This document shows, piece by piece, positions 1 through 7,261 of a stretch of 13,716 nt of DNA; the stretch's first letter is position 1; each line of letters opens with the position of its first letter. Position numbers and translations under genes: made by a program. A model generated the notes under the pieces. That model was given only the letters and a program-made list of their open reading frames with translations, was not told where the DNA came from and did no database searches. This DNA comes from Anaerolineales bacterium UBA3940 (GTDB lineage: Bacteria > Chloroflexota > Anaerolineae > Aggregatilineales > UBA3940): contig DGDY01000005.1 of assembly GCA_002385675.1 (NCBI GenBank), positions 1,253-14,968 of the forward strand, read 5' to 3'.

Positions 1-885
1 CTGCGGGCGGTCGTCGAGGAGGCGCACACGCGGGCGATACGCGTCATCCTCGACATGACCTGCAACCACGTCTCAAACCAGCACCCGATCTTTAAAGACG
101 CGCTCGCCAACCCGCGCAGCCCCTACCGCTCGTGGTTCCACTTTGACGACGAGGATATCGGCTACCGGACGTTCTTCGGCGTGCCCTCGATGCCACAGGT
201 CAACCTCGCCGACCCCGGCGCGCGTGAGTGGATGCTGGACATCGCCCGCTACTGGCTGCGCGAGTTCCGGGTGGACGGCTACCGCCTGGACCACGCCAAC
301 GGCCCCGGCCCCGGCTTCTGGTCGGACTTCTGGGCGGCGTGCAAGGCCGAGAACCCGGAGTGCTTCGTCTTCGCCGAGATCGTCGAGCCGCCGGAGGTGC
401 TGCGGCAGTACGTCGGGCGGATGGACGGCGCGCTCGACTTCCACCTGACGGACGCCCTCCAGCGCACGTTTGCCGCGGGCGAGTGGTCACGCGAGATGTT
501 CGACCACTTTCTGGAGCGCCACTTCGATTACTGGCGCGGCGACGACTTCCTGCTGCTGACCTTCCTCGATAACCACGACATGGACCGCTTCCTGCATATT
601 GCCGGTAACAACAAGGAGGCGCTGAAGCAGGCCGCCGCCGTGCAGATGAGCCTCCCCGGCCCGCCGGTGATCTACTACGGCACCGAGGTCGGGGTGACGC
701 AGGAACACGGCAGGGGCGAGAAGGTGGGGCTGGAGGCCAGCCGCGGCCCGATGCGCTGGGGCGATGAGCGCGACACCGATCTGCTGTACTATTACTGGGA
801 GCTTATTCAGGAGAGGCGGAAGGTGAAGCCCTGGCTTCACGCCGAGCGGGCGCGCCCGTCCGGCGTCACAGGCAGCCAGACTTAA
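1..885 (+). CDS. GH13 alpha-amylase-family glycosidase, 5'-truncated by the window edge
   Basis: The frame is open from base 1, so the N-terminal part of the (beta/alpha)8 barrel lies upstream; 294 residues are visible. All four GH13 signature regions are present (numbers count from the first visible codon): region I DMTCNH at 18-23; region II GYRLDH with the nucleophile Asp97; region III FAEI with the acid/base Glu126; region IV DNHD with the transition-state Asp193. The PGPPVIYYGTEVG segment that usually follows the barrel active site is also there. These show retaining hydrolysis or transfer on alpha-glucans; the exact specificity (amylase, neopullulanase, trehalose-related) cannot be read from this part. 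The protein stops about 45 residues after the barrel, so the usual C-terminal beta-sandwich (domain C) is missing. The kinase-like gene starts 25 bp downstream, suggesting cotranscription. Family confidence is high, substrate unknown. Confidence 0.93.
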   Translation: MRAVVEEAHTRAIRVILDMTCNHVSNQHPIFKDALANPRSPYRSWFHFDDEDIGYRTFFGVPSMPQVNLADPGAREWMLDIARYWLREFRVDGYRLDHANGPGPGFWSDFWAACKAENPECFVFAEIVEPPEVLRQYVGRMDGALDFHLTDALQRTFAAGEWSREMFDHFLERHFDYWRGDDFLLLTFLDNHDMDRFLHIAGNNKEALKQAAAVQMSLPGPPVIYYGTEVGVTQEHGRGEKVGLEASRGPMRWGDERDTDLLYYYWELIQERRKVKPWLHAERARPSGVTGSQT

Positions 886-910
886 GCACCCGGATGCTCG
901 GGAGGCACGT

Positions 911-1558
911 ATGGACCTACCGACGCCCAACTTCGCGCATATCCTGTGGATTGGAGGCTCGCCCTGCTCCGGCAAGACCACGATCGCCAGGCTGCTCGCC
1001 GAGCAGTACGAACTGAACGTGTATCACTGCGACGATCACTGGCAGGAGCACCTGGAGCGGGTTGAGCCGGACGCCCACCCGACGCTGTACGCCATCAAAC
1101 ACATGACGTGGGACGAGATCTGGATGCGCCCCATCGAGGAGCAGGTCGTTGATACGCTGGCCGCCTACCGCGAAGAGTACGACATGATCCTCGATGACCT
1201 GCTCGCGCTCCCGCGCGATGTGCCGCTCATCGCCGAGGGCACGGCGCTGCTGCCCGACCTCGTGCTCGATACCATCTCCGACCCGCGCCAGGCGGTGTGG
1301 CTCGTGCCGACCGAGGCGTTTCAGCGCCAGACGTACCGCAGCCGGGGCGAGTGGGTGGAGCAGGTGCTCAGCCAGTGCTCGGACCCCGACCAGGCGTTTG
1401 AAAACTGGATGGCCCGCGACGCCGAACTCGCGCGGTGGGTCGCCCGCTCGGCGGCGGCCTTCGGGCTGGACGCGCTCACGGTCAGCGGCGAGCAGTCCGC
1501 CGAAGAGATGGCGCAGGTCGTGGCGCGGCTGTTCGGGCTTGCGGATGTTGAGGAATGA
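911..1558 (+). CDS. P-loop NTPase, small-molecule-kinase-like protein
   Basis: A 215-residue protein with a clear Walker A motif, GSPCSGKT, at residues 16-23 right after a short beta-strand. This is the layout of nucleotide/shikimate/gluconate-type P-loop kinases. An Asp pair (41-42) after strand 2 sits where such kinases bind the acceptor. The PLIAEGTALLP segment (about 105-115) resembles the Walker B strand with a catalytic Glu. Arginines 139, 143 and 145 could form a lid. The substrate is unknown and I do not recognise a named enzyme. The start at 911 is supported by a GGAGG ribosome site six bases upstream, and the gene lies 25 bp after the GH13 gene, so the two probably share a transcript. 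A zeta-toxin-like phosphotransferase is an alternative, but no antitoxin-like gene is next to it. Cytoplasmic; no signal peptide or membrane segment. Confidence 0.8.
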   Translation: MDLPTPNFAHILWIGGSPCSGKTTIARLLAEQYELNVYHCDDHWQEHLERVEPDAHPTLYAIKHMTWDEIWMRPIEEQVVDTLAAYREEYDMILDDLLALPRDVPLIAEGTALLPDLVLDTISDPRQAVWLVPTEAFQRQTYRSRGEWVEQVLSQCSDPDQAFENWMARDAELARWVARSAAAFGLDALTVSGEQSAEEMAQVVARLFGLADVEE

Positions 1559-1568
1559 TGGGGAAGCA

Positions 1569-1685
1569 CTCCCTCTGAGGCTGCTTCGCAGCCCCATCTT
1601 CCCCTGCTTAGGGGGGCGATTAATCGGGGACGAACTGCCCCCTAGCAGGGGGAAGTGGCGGCCCAAAGGGCCGCCGAAGGGGGTC
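1569..1685. repeat. Repeat-family copy A, two-hairpin element
   Basis: This non-coding stretch starts with a segment containing GCTTCGCAGCC and TTCCCC, as in the copies near 5510 and 7152. It then has a CCCCC/GGGGG hairpin (1638-1652) and a perfect 8-bp GGCGGCCC/GGGCCGCC hairpin with an AAA loop (1657-1675). The order, a C-run/G-run palindrome then a GC-rich hairpin, matches copy C. It lies just after the kinase-like stop codon. It looks like a small non-autonomous dispersed repeat (REP or MITE-like). Divergence from the other copies is considerable. Confidence 0.5.
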
Positions 1686-1747
1686 TTGCGGCAGGTAATC
1701 GCAATCGGCTCGGCAAAAGTATCGAGCGGTCAGCCCTACAGGTAAGA

Positions 1748-1822
1748 GCCGCGACGTTTAGTCGCGGCGGCGTTCTCACGACATCCGTTTTGCGGATGCC
1801 TGGCGGAGAGATCCCTGCCGCC
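1748..1822. repeat. Cluster of three hairpins upstream of the GH57 gene
   Basis: Three consecutive inverted repeats: GCCGCGAC/GTCGCGGC (1748-1755 and 1761-1768, 5-nt loop); CATCCG/CGGATG (1782-1787 and 1793-1798, loop TTTTG); GGCGG/CCGCC (1802-1806 and 1818-1822). None is followed by a T-run, so they are poor terminators. They could be a second dispersed repeat or structure in the 5' leader of the GH57 mRNA. The rest of 1559-1865 shows no gene and no convincing promoter. Confidence 0.45.
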
Positions 1823-1865
1823 AATGATGGAAGAACTATGAACCCACCAGGCATGAGGTGCCGTC

Positions 1866-4800
1866 ATGAAACGCGTTTCCATGTGGTTTGTGCTGCTCAT
1901 GATCACGCTTGCTGCCTGCGCCGGGCCCGGCACGGGCGCCCAGCAGACGCCGACCGGCCCGGCGGCAGACATGCCTGAGCCCACCGCCGGGGCGACCGGC
2001 GCGCCTGCGCCGGATACGTCGGAGCCGACCGCCGAAAGCGGCGAGGCCGGGCGCGCGCCGCTCACCATCGAGGACGGCAAGCTCTATGTGGCGATCATCT
2101 GGCACCAGCACCAGCCCGTTTACTTCAAAGACCCGGATACCGGGCTCTACCAGCGGCCCTGGGTGCGCGTCCACGCGACGAAGGATTACGTGGACATGGC
2201 CGCCATCCTCAAGGACTACCCCGACATTCACGCCACCTTCAACCTGACCCCCAGCCTGATCCGCCAGCTTGACGACCTTAGCGCCGGGGCGAAGGACCTG
2301 TACTGGGCGATGGCGGAGATCCCGGCTGCTGAGCTGGCGGATGAGGAAAAGGCGTTCATCCGCGACCGCTTCTTCGACGCCAGCGATAAGATGATCGCCC
2401 GCTTCCCCCGCTATGCCGAACTGGCCGCCATGCGCAGCGAACCAATCGAGGCGTGGTCCGAGCAGGACTTCCGCGACCTACAGGTGCTGTTCAACCTCGC
2501 CTGGACGGACCCCGACTGGCTGGCGCAGGAGCCGCTCGCCGCGCTTGTTGAGAAGGGCGAGGACTTCAGCGAGAAGGACAAGGAAGTCCTCTTTGCCGAG
2601 CATCTGCGGCTGGTGCAGGAGGTCATCCCCCTGCACGCCGAAATGCAGCAGAGCGGGCAGATCGAGGTGACGATGACGCCGTTCGCGCACCCCATCCTGC
2701 CGCTGCTTGTGGACAGCAACCTCGCCGCGCCGGGCCTGCCCGACGCTGACCTGCCGGAGCGCTTCACCTTCGGGCAGGACGCCGTCGCGCAGGTTGAGCT
2801 GGGCGTCCAGTTCTATGAGGAGCACTTCGGGCAGCCGCCGCGCGGCATGTGGCCCGCCGAAGGTTCGGTGGCACAGGGGATCGTAACGATGGTCTCGCAG
2901 GCGGGCATCGAGTGGATGGCGACCGATGAGGACGTGCTCGCCAACAGCCTGCCCGGCTTCGAGGGCTTCACGCGTGGGGGCGACGATACCATCCAGCAAG
3001 CCGATGTGCTGTACCGTCCCTACGAGGTGCAGGGCGCACGCGGCGGGCCGGTGGCGATCCTGTTCCGCGACAAGCGCATCTCCGACCTCGTCGGCTTTGA
3101 GTACTCCGGCACGCCCGGCGAGGAAGCCGCCGCCGACCTGATCGCCCGCCTGGAGAACATCCGCGCGCGGCTGGAGGAAGAAGGCGCTGAGGGGCCGCAC
3201 CTCGTCACCATCCTGCTCGACGGCGAAAACGCGTGGGAGCACTATGACGAGGACGGCAAGCCCTTCCTGCATGAGATGTACCGTCTGCTCTCGGAGTCGG
3301 AGAGCATCGTCACCGTCACACCGTCCGAGTACCTCGACGCGCTGAAGGCGGAGGGCGTGACCCTGCCCGCCATCGAGAACCTGTGGCCCGGTTCGTGGAT
3401 CGACGGCACATTCAGCACGTGGATCGGCGAGGAGGAGGAAAACCTCGCCTGGGAGTACCTGCTACGCACGCGCACGGCCCTCCAGCGTGCGATCACGAGC
3501 GGCGAGGTTGACGAGGCCACGCTCAACGAAGCGCTGACCGCCATGTACATCGCCGAAGGCTCGGACTGGTTCTGGTGGTACGGCGCAGACCAGAACTCCG
3601 GCGACGACGGCGCGTTCGACGTGCAGTTCCGCCGCTACCTGGAGCAGGTCTACACCATTCTGGGGCAGGAGCCGCCCGGCTTTGTGAGCGTGCCCATCAT
3701 CCCGGCGGCAGCCGTCGAGCCGGACCGCGCGGCCAGCGACCTGATCTCGCCCACCATCGACGGTGTGGAGGGCGCGGACGAGTGGGCCGGCGGCGGCTTC
3801 TACACGTTCGAGCAGGCCGGGCTGACAGGGCTGGCCTATGGCTTCGACGAGGAGACGCTGTACCTGCGGCTTGATGCGGATGGGCCTTACCCGGCGGACA
3901 CAACCATCGGCTTTTACTTCAACCTGCGGGGCGGGGGCGCGGCAGCCGCCACCCCGCGCACGGGCGACGAGCCGCTTGGCTTCGGGGCGCAGCGTCTTAT
4001 CGAGGTCACGTTCGAGGGCGGCGTGCCGTCGGCGCAGATGTACGCCGTGAACGGGCGCGGCGAGTACGTGCCTGCGGGCGAGGACGATGAGCCGCTGCTG
4101 CTGGAGCAGGTCGCCGCGCAGGGCGGCGTGCTGGAGCTTGCCGCTCCCTTCGAGCAGTTCGGTGCGGCGGTCAACAGCGGCGACCGGCTGAACGTGCGTG
4201 TCGTGGTCACGAGCGGCGGGGAGAACGTCGCCATCCTTCCGGCGGATGGGCCGGCGGTCGCCGTTGTGCCGGACCTGCCGCTGCCCAACGTCTTTCTGGA
4301 GCTTGAGGACCACACCGGCGATGATCACGGGCCGGGCGGGTACGAATACCCGACCGACGTGGTGTTCCGCCCCGGCGTGTTCGACATCACCCGCGTGACG
4401 GCGGGCTACGACGACGAGAACGTGATCTTCCGCGTGGAGTTTGCCGGGCCGGTTGAGAACGTGTGGAACTCACCGAACGGTTTGAGCGTCCAGACGATTG
4501 ACATTTACATTGACCAGGACGGGCCGTCCAGCGGCGCGCGGGTGCTGCTGCCGGGCCGCAACGCCGCGCTGACCGAAGACTTCGCCTGGGATGTCGCCAT
4601 CTGGGCCGAGGGCTGGACGCCGGGCATCTATACGCCGGGCGAGTCAGGCCCGGTCGAGAGCGCCTCTACGCCAAGCATATCCGCCAACCCCGGCCAGCGC
4701 CGCGTCACGATCAGCGTGCCGCGTAGCGTGCTGGAGGGCAACCCGGAGGACTGGGCCTACGCGGTCGTTGTGCTGGGGCAGGAGGGCTACCCGTCGGCGG

Positions 4801-5021
4801 GCGTGTGGCGCGTGCGGGACGTTCAGCCCGGGGCGGAGCAGTGGCGCATCGGCGGCGGGACCGGCTCCAACCTCGACACGCGCATCCTCGACGTGCTCTG
4901 GCCGCAGGGCGGCGAGGGCTTGCAGGAGGAGTTCCTGCGCAACGTCCACGCGGGCGAGCAGGTTGACCTTGCGTCACTGGAGCCGGATGAGTACCCGAGG
5001 GTGCCGATGGTCAGGCCCTAG
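1866..5021 (+). CDS. Secreted GH57 amylopullulanase-like lipoprotein with CBM9-like and glucodextranase C-terminal modules
   Basis: A 1051-residue protein. It begins with a lipoprotein signal peptide whose lipobox LAAC puts the lipidated Cys at 18, followed by a Pro/Thr/Ala-rich linker to about residue 62. The GH57 catalytic domain (about 72-600) shows the family motifs HQHQP (80-84), GMWPAEGS with probable nucleophile Glu332, and WMATDED with probable acid/base Asp354. Further conserved blocks include LLDGENAWEHY (about 451-460) and GSDWFWWYG (565-573). Residues about 622-800 look like a CBM9/DOMON-type beta-sandwich (PTIDG...EW). Residues about 805-1015 resemble the glucodextranase C-terminal module (DHTGDDHGPG, then a Tyr-Pro-rich strand). 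The expected role is hydrolysis of alpha-1,4 and perhaps alpha-1,6 glucans at the outer membrane face. The start is supported by the signal peptide and an AGGTG ribosome site. A DinB-fold gene follows after 16 bp. Confidence 0.92.
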   Translation: MKRVSMWFVLLMITLAACAGPGTGAQQTPTGPAADMPEPTAGATGAPAPDTSEPTAESGEAGRAPLTIEDGKLYVAIIWHQHQPVYFKDPDTGLYQRPWVRVHATKDYVDMAAILKDYPDIHATFNLTPSLIRQLDDLSAGAKDLYWAMAEIPAAELADEEKAFIRDRFFDASDKMIARFPRYAELAAMRSEPIEAWSEQDFRDLQVLFNLAWTDPDWLAQEPLAALVEKGEDFSEKDKEVLFAEHLRLVQEVIPLHAEMQQSGQIEVTMTPFAHPILPLLVDSNLAAPGLPDADLPERFTFGQDAVAQVELGVQFYEEHFGQPPRGMWPAEGSVAQGIVTMVSQAGIEWMATDEDVLANSLPGFEGFTRGGDDTIQQADVLYRPYEVQGARGGPVAILFRDKRISDLVGFEYSGTPGEEAAADLIARLENIRARLEEEGAEGPHLVTILLDGENAWEHYDEDGKPFLHEMYRLLSESESIVTVTPSEYLDALKAEGVTLPAIENLWPGSWIDGTFSTWIGEEEENLAWEYLLRTRTALQRAITSGEVDEATLNEALTAMYIAEGSDWFWWYGADQNSGDDGAFDVQFRRYLEQVYTILGQEPPGFVSVPIIPAAAVEPDRAASDLISPTIDGVEGADEWAGGGFYTFEQAGLTGLAYGFDEETLYLRLDADGPYPADTTIGFYFNLRGGGAAAATPRTGDEPLGFGAQRLIEVTFEGGVPSAQMYAVNGRGEYVPAGEDDEPLLLEQVAAQGGVLELAAPFEQFGAAVNSGDRLNVRVVVTSGGENVAILPADGPAVAVVPDLPLPNVFLELEDHTGDDHGPGGYEYPTDVVFRPGVFDITRVTAGYDDENVIFRVEFAGPVENVWNSPNGLSVQTIDIYIDQDGPSSGARVLLPGRNAALTEDFAWDVAIWAEGWTPGIYTPGESGPVESASTPSISANPGQRRVTISVPRSVLEGNPEDWAYAVVVLGQEGYPSAGVWRVRDVQPGAEQWRIGGGTGSNLDTRILDVLWPQGGEGLQEEFLRNVHAGEQVDLASLEPDEYPRVPMVRP

Positions 5022-5037
5022 AGCGGGAGAGAACGCC

Positions 5038-5499
5038 ATGCAGGAGCCTTATGAGTCGTACTTCTACCACCTGCGCGAACTGCATAACATGATCAAACGG
5101 GCCATCCAGGGTCTGCCGCCGGAAGGGCTGGACTGGGCGCCCGGCCCCGAAACGAACAGCCTCACGGTGCTGGCCGTGCATGTGGCGGGCGCTGAGCGCC
5201 ACTGGATCGGCGAGGTCGTGGGGCAGCAGGCCATCGAGCGCAACCGCAGCGCCGAGTTCGAGACGGCAGGGCTTGGCGAGGCGGAGCTTGCCCGGCATCT
5301 CGACGACGCGCTGGAGCTGAGCCGGGGCGTGCTGGAGCAGCTTGCACTTGAGGACCTGGCCGGGTCCCGGCGGCTGCCCGACGGGCGCGAGGTTTCCGTT
5401 GCCTGGGCGCTGGCCCACGCGCTTAACCATACCGCCCAGCACGCGGGGCATGCCGAGCTGACGCGGCAGCTCTGGGATCAGCGGCAGGGGACGGGATAA
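5038..5499 (+). CDS. DinB-superfamily four-helix metalloprotein
   Basis: A 153-residue protein starting at an ATG 16 bp after the GH57 stop, with a GGGAGAG ribosome site. The same frame is open further upstream, but that part overlaps the GH57 gene and is not coding. It has the DinB/DUF664 pattern: an amphipathic first helix, a VAVHVAGAERHWI-like helix with His48, and a final helix carrying HxxxH (His131 and His135 in NHTAQHAGH). These three histidines form the usual divalent-metal site of the family. Members include thiol-dependent S-transferases and many proteins of unknown function; the specific reaction cannot be told here. Tight spacing suggests cotranscription with the GH57 gene, although no functional link is obvious. 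Cytoplasmic. Confidence 0.85.
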   Translation: MQEPYESYFYHLRELHNMIKRAIQGLPPEGLDWAPGPETNSLTVLAVHVAGAERHWIGEVVGQQAIERNRSAEFETAGLGEAELARHLDDALELSRGVLEQLALEDLAGSRRLPDGREVSVAWALAHALNHTAQHAGHAELTRQLWDQRQGTG

Positions 5500-5509
5500 A
5501 GCAAGCCTG

Positions 5510-5605
5510 ACACCCTCTTGGCCAGTGTTTGCTTTGCAACCTGCGCTATCCTTCCCCTTGCAAGGGAGAGGGGCAAGCGGAGCTTGTATGGTGGGGGGGG
5601 CCAAA
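5510..5605. repeat. Repeat-family copy B
   Basis: This stretch aligns by eye with copy C at 7152. Both have an ACCCTC-type start and GGCC-GTG, then GCTT-GCA-CCTGCGC, then the palindromic core CCCCTTGCAAGGG (5554-5566), and end in a G-run. It lies directly after the DinB-like stop codon. The level of divergence suggests an old dispersed element rather than a recent duplication. Confidence 0.55.
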
Positions 5606-5678
5606 ACCTGAACCTGCCCAAACTTCTGGCTTTTAATATCCTTCTAATACTCTTGTGCTACATTAGACTGTGTTCGCT

Positions 5679-5713
5679 TGTGCCGTACGTCACGAATATA
5701 CGACGTCGGCACA
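5679..5713. other. Long inverted repeat downstream of the DinB-like gene
   Basis: TGTGCCG (5679-5685), a bulged T, then ACGTC (5687-5691) pairs with GACGT (5702-5706) and CGGCACA (5707-5713): 12 base pairs around a 10-nt AT-rich loop. A short pyrimidine run, CCTTTCT, follows, so it could end the GH57/DinB transcript inefficiently. It could equally be an operator upstream of the sigma gene. Confidence 0.45.
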
Positions 5714-5892
5714 CCTTTCTGCATCTAATTATTGATCAAACTGCGAAGGATCCCTCAGTTTACCTTGAGATCACATCTGGCAGCGCCGCATCTGCGTAAT
5801 ATATGGCAAAGAGCGCAGGGCATCGTTAAACAGGGCAGCCAGGGGGCCCTGCAGGGCACAATCTCGGACTATCGCGGTAAGGAAAAGTGGAG

Positions 5893-5898
5893 TATACT
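5893..5898 (+). promoter_or_regulatory. Candidate -10 element (TATACT) for the sigma factor gene
   Basis: TATACT lies in the AT-richer spacer about 150 bp upstream of the sigma gene start. No good -35 hexamer is visible at 16-18 bp, so this is a weak call. Other AT-rich hexamers at 5640-5700 are possible. The remainder of 5606-6052 contains two hairpins noted separately and no gene I can support. Confidence 0.3.
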
Positions 5899-5933
5899 CG
5901 TCAGGGTTTTAGAAGGTGTTACAGGAGTAAAGG

Positions 5934-5968
5934 CGACGAAGTCGATAAATAATATCATTTATTCGTCG
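5934..5968 (+). other. Bulged hairpin in the probable 5' leader of the sigma factor gene
   Basis: CGACGA (5934-5939) and ATAAAT (5945-5950) pair with ATTTAT (5957-5962) and TCGTCG (5963-5968). This gives a 12-bp stem interrupted by a 5-nt bulge (AGTCG), with a 6-nt loop. It ends 84 bp before the start codon and has no T-run, so it is not a terminator. Confidence 0.45.
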
Positions 5969-6052
5969 CTCCACGGCCCATGACAGGCGTTTTCCTCCAG
6001 TCATCTTCGGAGTTGTTACTTAGTGTGCTGAACGTAGAGGGAGGCAGGTATC

Positions 6053-7060
6053 ATGAGTGCTCTTGATGGTGTTCGGGAGCTTCTGGACAGTATAGAGTCG
6101 GATGACGACGTGTTGGGCAACCAGGAGGTCGTGCCGGAAAACATCGATCACATTCCGGCGGACGACACCGTCAGCCTCTACTTCCGGCAGATGGCTGCGG
6201 AGCCGCTCCTGACCGCCGAGCAGGAAATCGCGCTCGCCAAGCGCATCGAGCGCGGGCGGAAGGCTGCCGAACTGCTCGCGGAGAACCCCGACCTGCCCGC
6301 CGAGCAGATCCGCCAGCTTGAAGAGGCGGTCGCACAGGGGCAGGCGGCCCGCGAGCATCTGGGCCGTGCAAACACGCGCCTCGTCGTCAGCATCGCCAAG
6401 CGCTACCGTGACCAGGGCCTGCCGATGTCCGACCTGATTCAGGAGGGCAACGTCGGGCTGATGATCGCGGTAGACAAGTTTGACTACACAATGGGCAACC
6501 GCTTCAGCACCTACGCGAGCTGGTGGATCCGGCAGACCATCACCCGCGCGCTGTCGCAGAAGTCCCGCACGATCCGTCTGCCGCTGCACCTGTCCGACCA
6601 ACTGCGGCGCATCAACGTCGCCAACGAGATCCTCGAGCAGGAACTCGGGCGCGAGCCAACCTACACGGAACTGGCCGAGCGCCTCGGGGTGGAGACTTCC
6701 GAGGTGCGCGAGACGCTGGAGGCAAACCCGCAGACCATCCCGCTGGAGCTTCCGGTGGGTGAGGACAGCGAGTTCGGAGACTTTCTGGAGGATGAGGAGT
6801 CTGTCGGGCCGGATGAAGCCATGCACACGCTCGACCTGACCGAGTCCATCGAGCGGGTGCTGAATGACCTGCTCCCGCGGGAGGCGGAAATCCTGCGGCT
6901 GCGCTTCGGGCTTAAGGACGGCATCCCGCAGACGCTGGAGCAGGTGGGCAAGGCGATGGGCCTCTCCCGTGAGCGCATCCGCCAGATCGAACGGCAGGCG
7001 CTCCGGCGGCTGCGCCAGCCGCAGTTCGCCGCAACGCTGCGCGATTTCATGACGTCATAG
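6053..7060 (+). CDS. sigA: Primary-type RNA polymerase sigma-70 factor
   Basis: A 335-residue sigma factor. Region 1.2 is at about 38-68 (DDTVSLYFRQM...). Region 2 follows (about 104-170), with the core-binding and -10-recognising stretch DLIQEGNVGLMIAVDKF and the YASWWIRQTITRAL helix. Region 3 is at about 172-245, and region 4 is at about 262-325 with the -35-recognising helix LSRERIRQIERQALRRLR. The near-consensus region 2.3/2.4 and 4.2 argue for a housekeeping (group 1) or close group 2 factor. The N-terminus is only about 37 residues before region 1.2, so a full region 1.1 is absent. The start is set by GAGGGAGG (6037-6044), eight bases before the ATG. A strong terminator follows, and the long spacer upstream implies its own promoter. 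Whether it is the sole primary sigma of the organism cannot be told from one window. Confidence 0.95.
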   Translation: MSALDGVRELLDSIESDDDVLGNQEVVPENIDHIPADDTVSLYFRQMAAEPLLTAEQEIALAKRIERGRKAAELLAENPDLPAEQIRQLEEAVAQGQAAREHLGRANTRLVVSIAKRYRDQGLPMSDLIQEGNVGLMIAVDKFDYTMGNRFSTYASWWIRQTITRALSQKSRTIRLPLHLSDQLRRINVANEILEQELGREPTYTELAERLGVETSEVRETLEANPQTIPLELPVGEDSEFGDFLEDEESVGPDEAMHTLDLTESIERVLNDLLPREAEILRLRFGLKDGIPQTLEQVGKAMGLSRERIRQIERQALRRLRQPQFAATLRDFMTS

Positions 7061-7111
7061 GGGCGGCGGACTGTTTATCCGATATTGCGTCCGCCTGTAC
7101 CCTTCCACGCC

Positions 7112-7146
7112 GACGCCCCCGGAGCTTTCCGGGGGCGTCTTGTTTT
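7112..7146 (+). terminator. Rho-independent terminator of the sigma factor gene
   Basis: GACGCCCCCGGA (7112-7123) pairs perfectly with TCCGGGGGCGTC (7128-7139) around a GCTT loop. TTGTTTT follows. It lies 52 bp after the sigma stop codon and is correctly oriented for plus-strand transcripts. Confidence 0.9.
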
Positions 7147-7151
7147 GTACC

Positions 7152-7248
7152 AAAACCCCCTCCGGCCTGTGACCGCTTCGCAGCCTGCGCCCACCTCCCC
7201 CTTGCAAGGGGGAGGAAAGCCCGGCTTCCAGCCGGGCAGGAGGGGTTC
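7152..7248. repeat. Repeat-family copy C, best-preserved copy
   Basis: The element is bounded by AACCCCCTCC at the left and AGGAGGGGTT at the right, which are near-perfect inverted ends. Inside are a perfect 22-bp palindrome built on CCTCCCCC-TTGCAA-GGGGGAGG (7194-7215) and a second hairpin, GCCCGGC/GCCGGGC (7219-7225 and 7231-7237). It sits between the sigma terminator and the 3' end of the convergent VKOR gene. Confidence 0.6.
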
Positions 7249-7261
7249 AGCAATACAAACT

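Noticed and set aside
1655..1978. 107-codon plus-strand ORF upstream of and overlapping the GH57 start
   Set aside because: It crosses the hairpin repeats and the lipoprotein signal region in another frame and has no domain. The GH57 start at 1866 is much better supported.
3462..4328. 288-codon minus-strand ORF inside the GH57 gene
   Set aside because: Antisense to a well-supported coding frame; no motif and no ribosome site.
5518..5983. Two small plus-strand ORFs (5518-5799 and 5732-5983) in the sigma upstream spacer
   Set aside because: One starts inside a repeat, neither has a ribosome site or domain, and base use is unlike the neighbouring genes. The region is better read as repeats plus promoter and leader.
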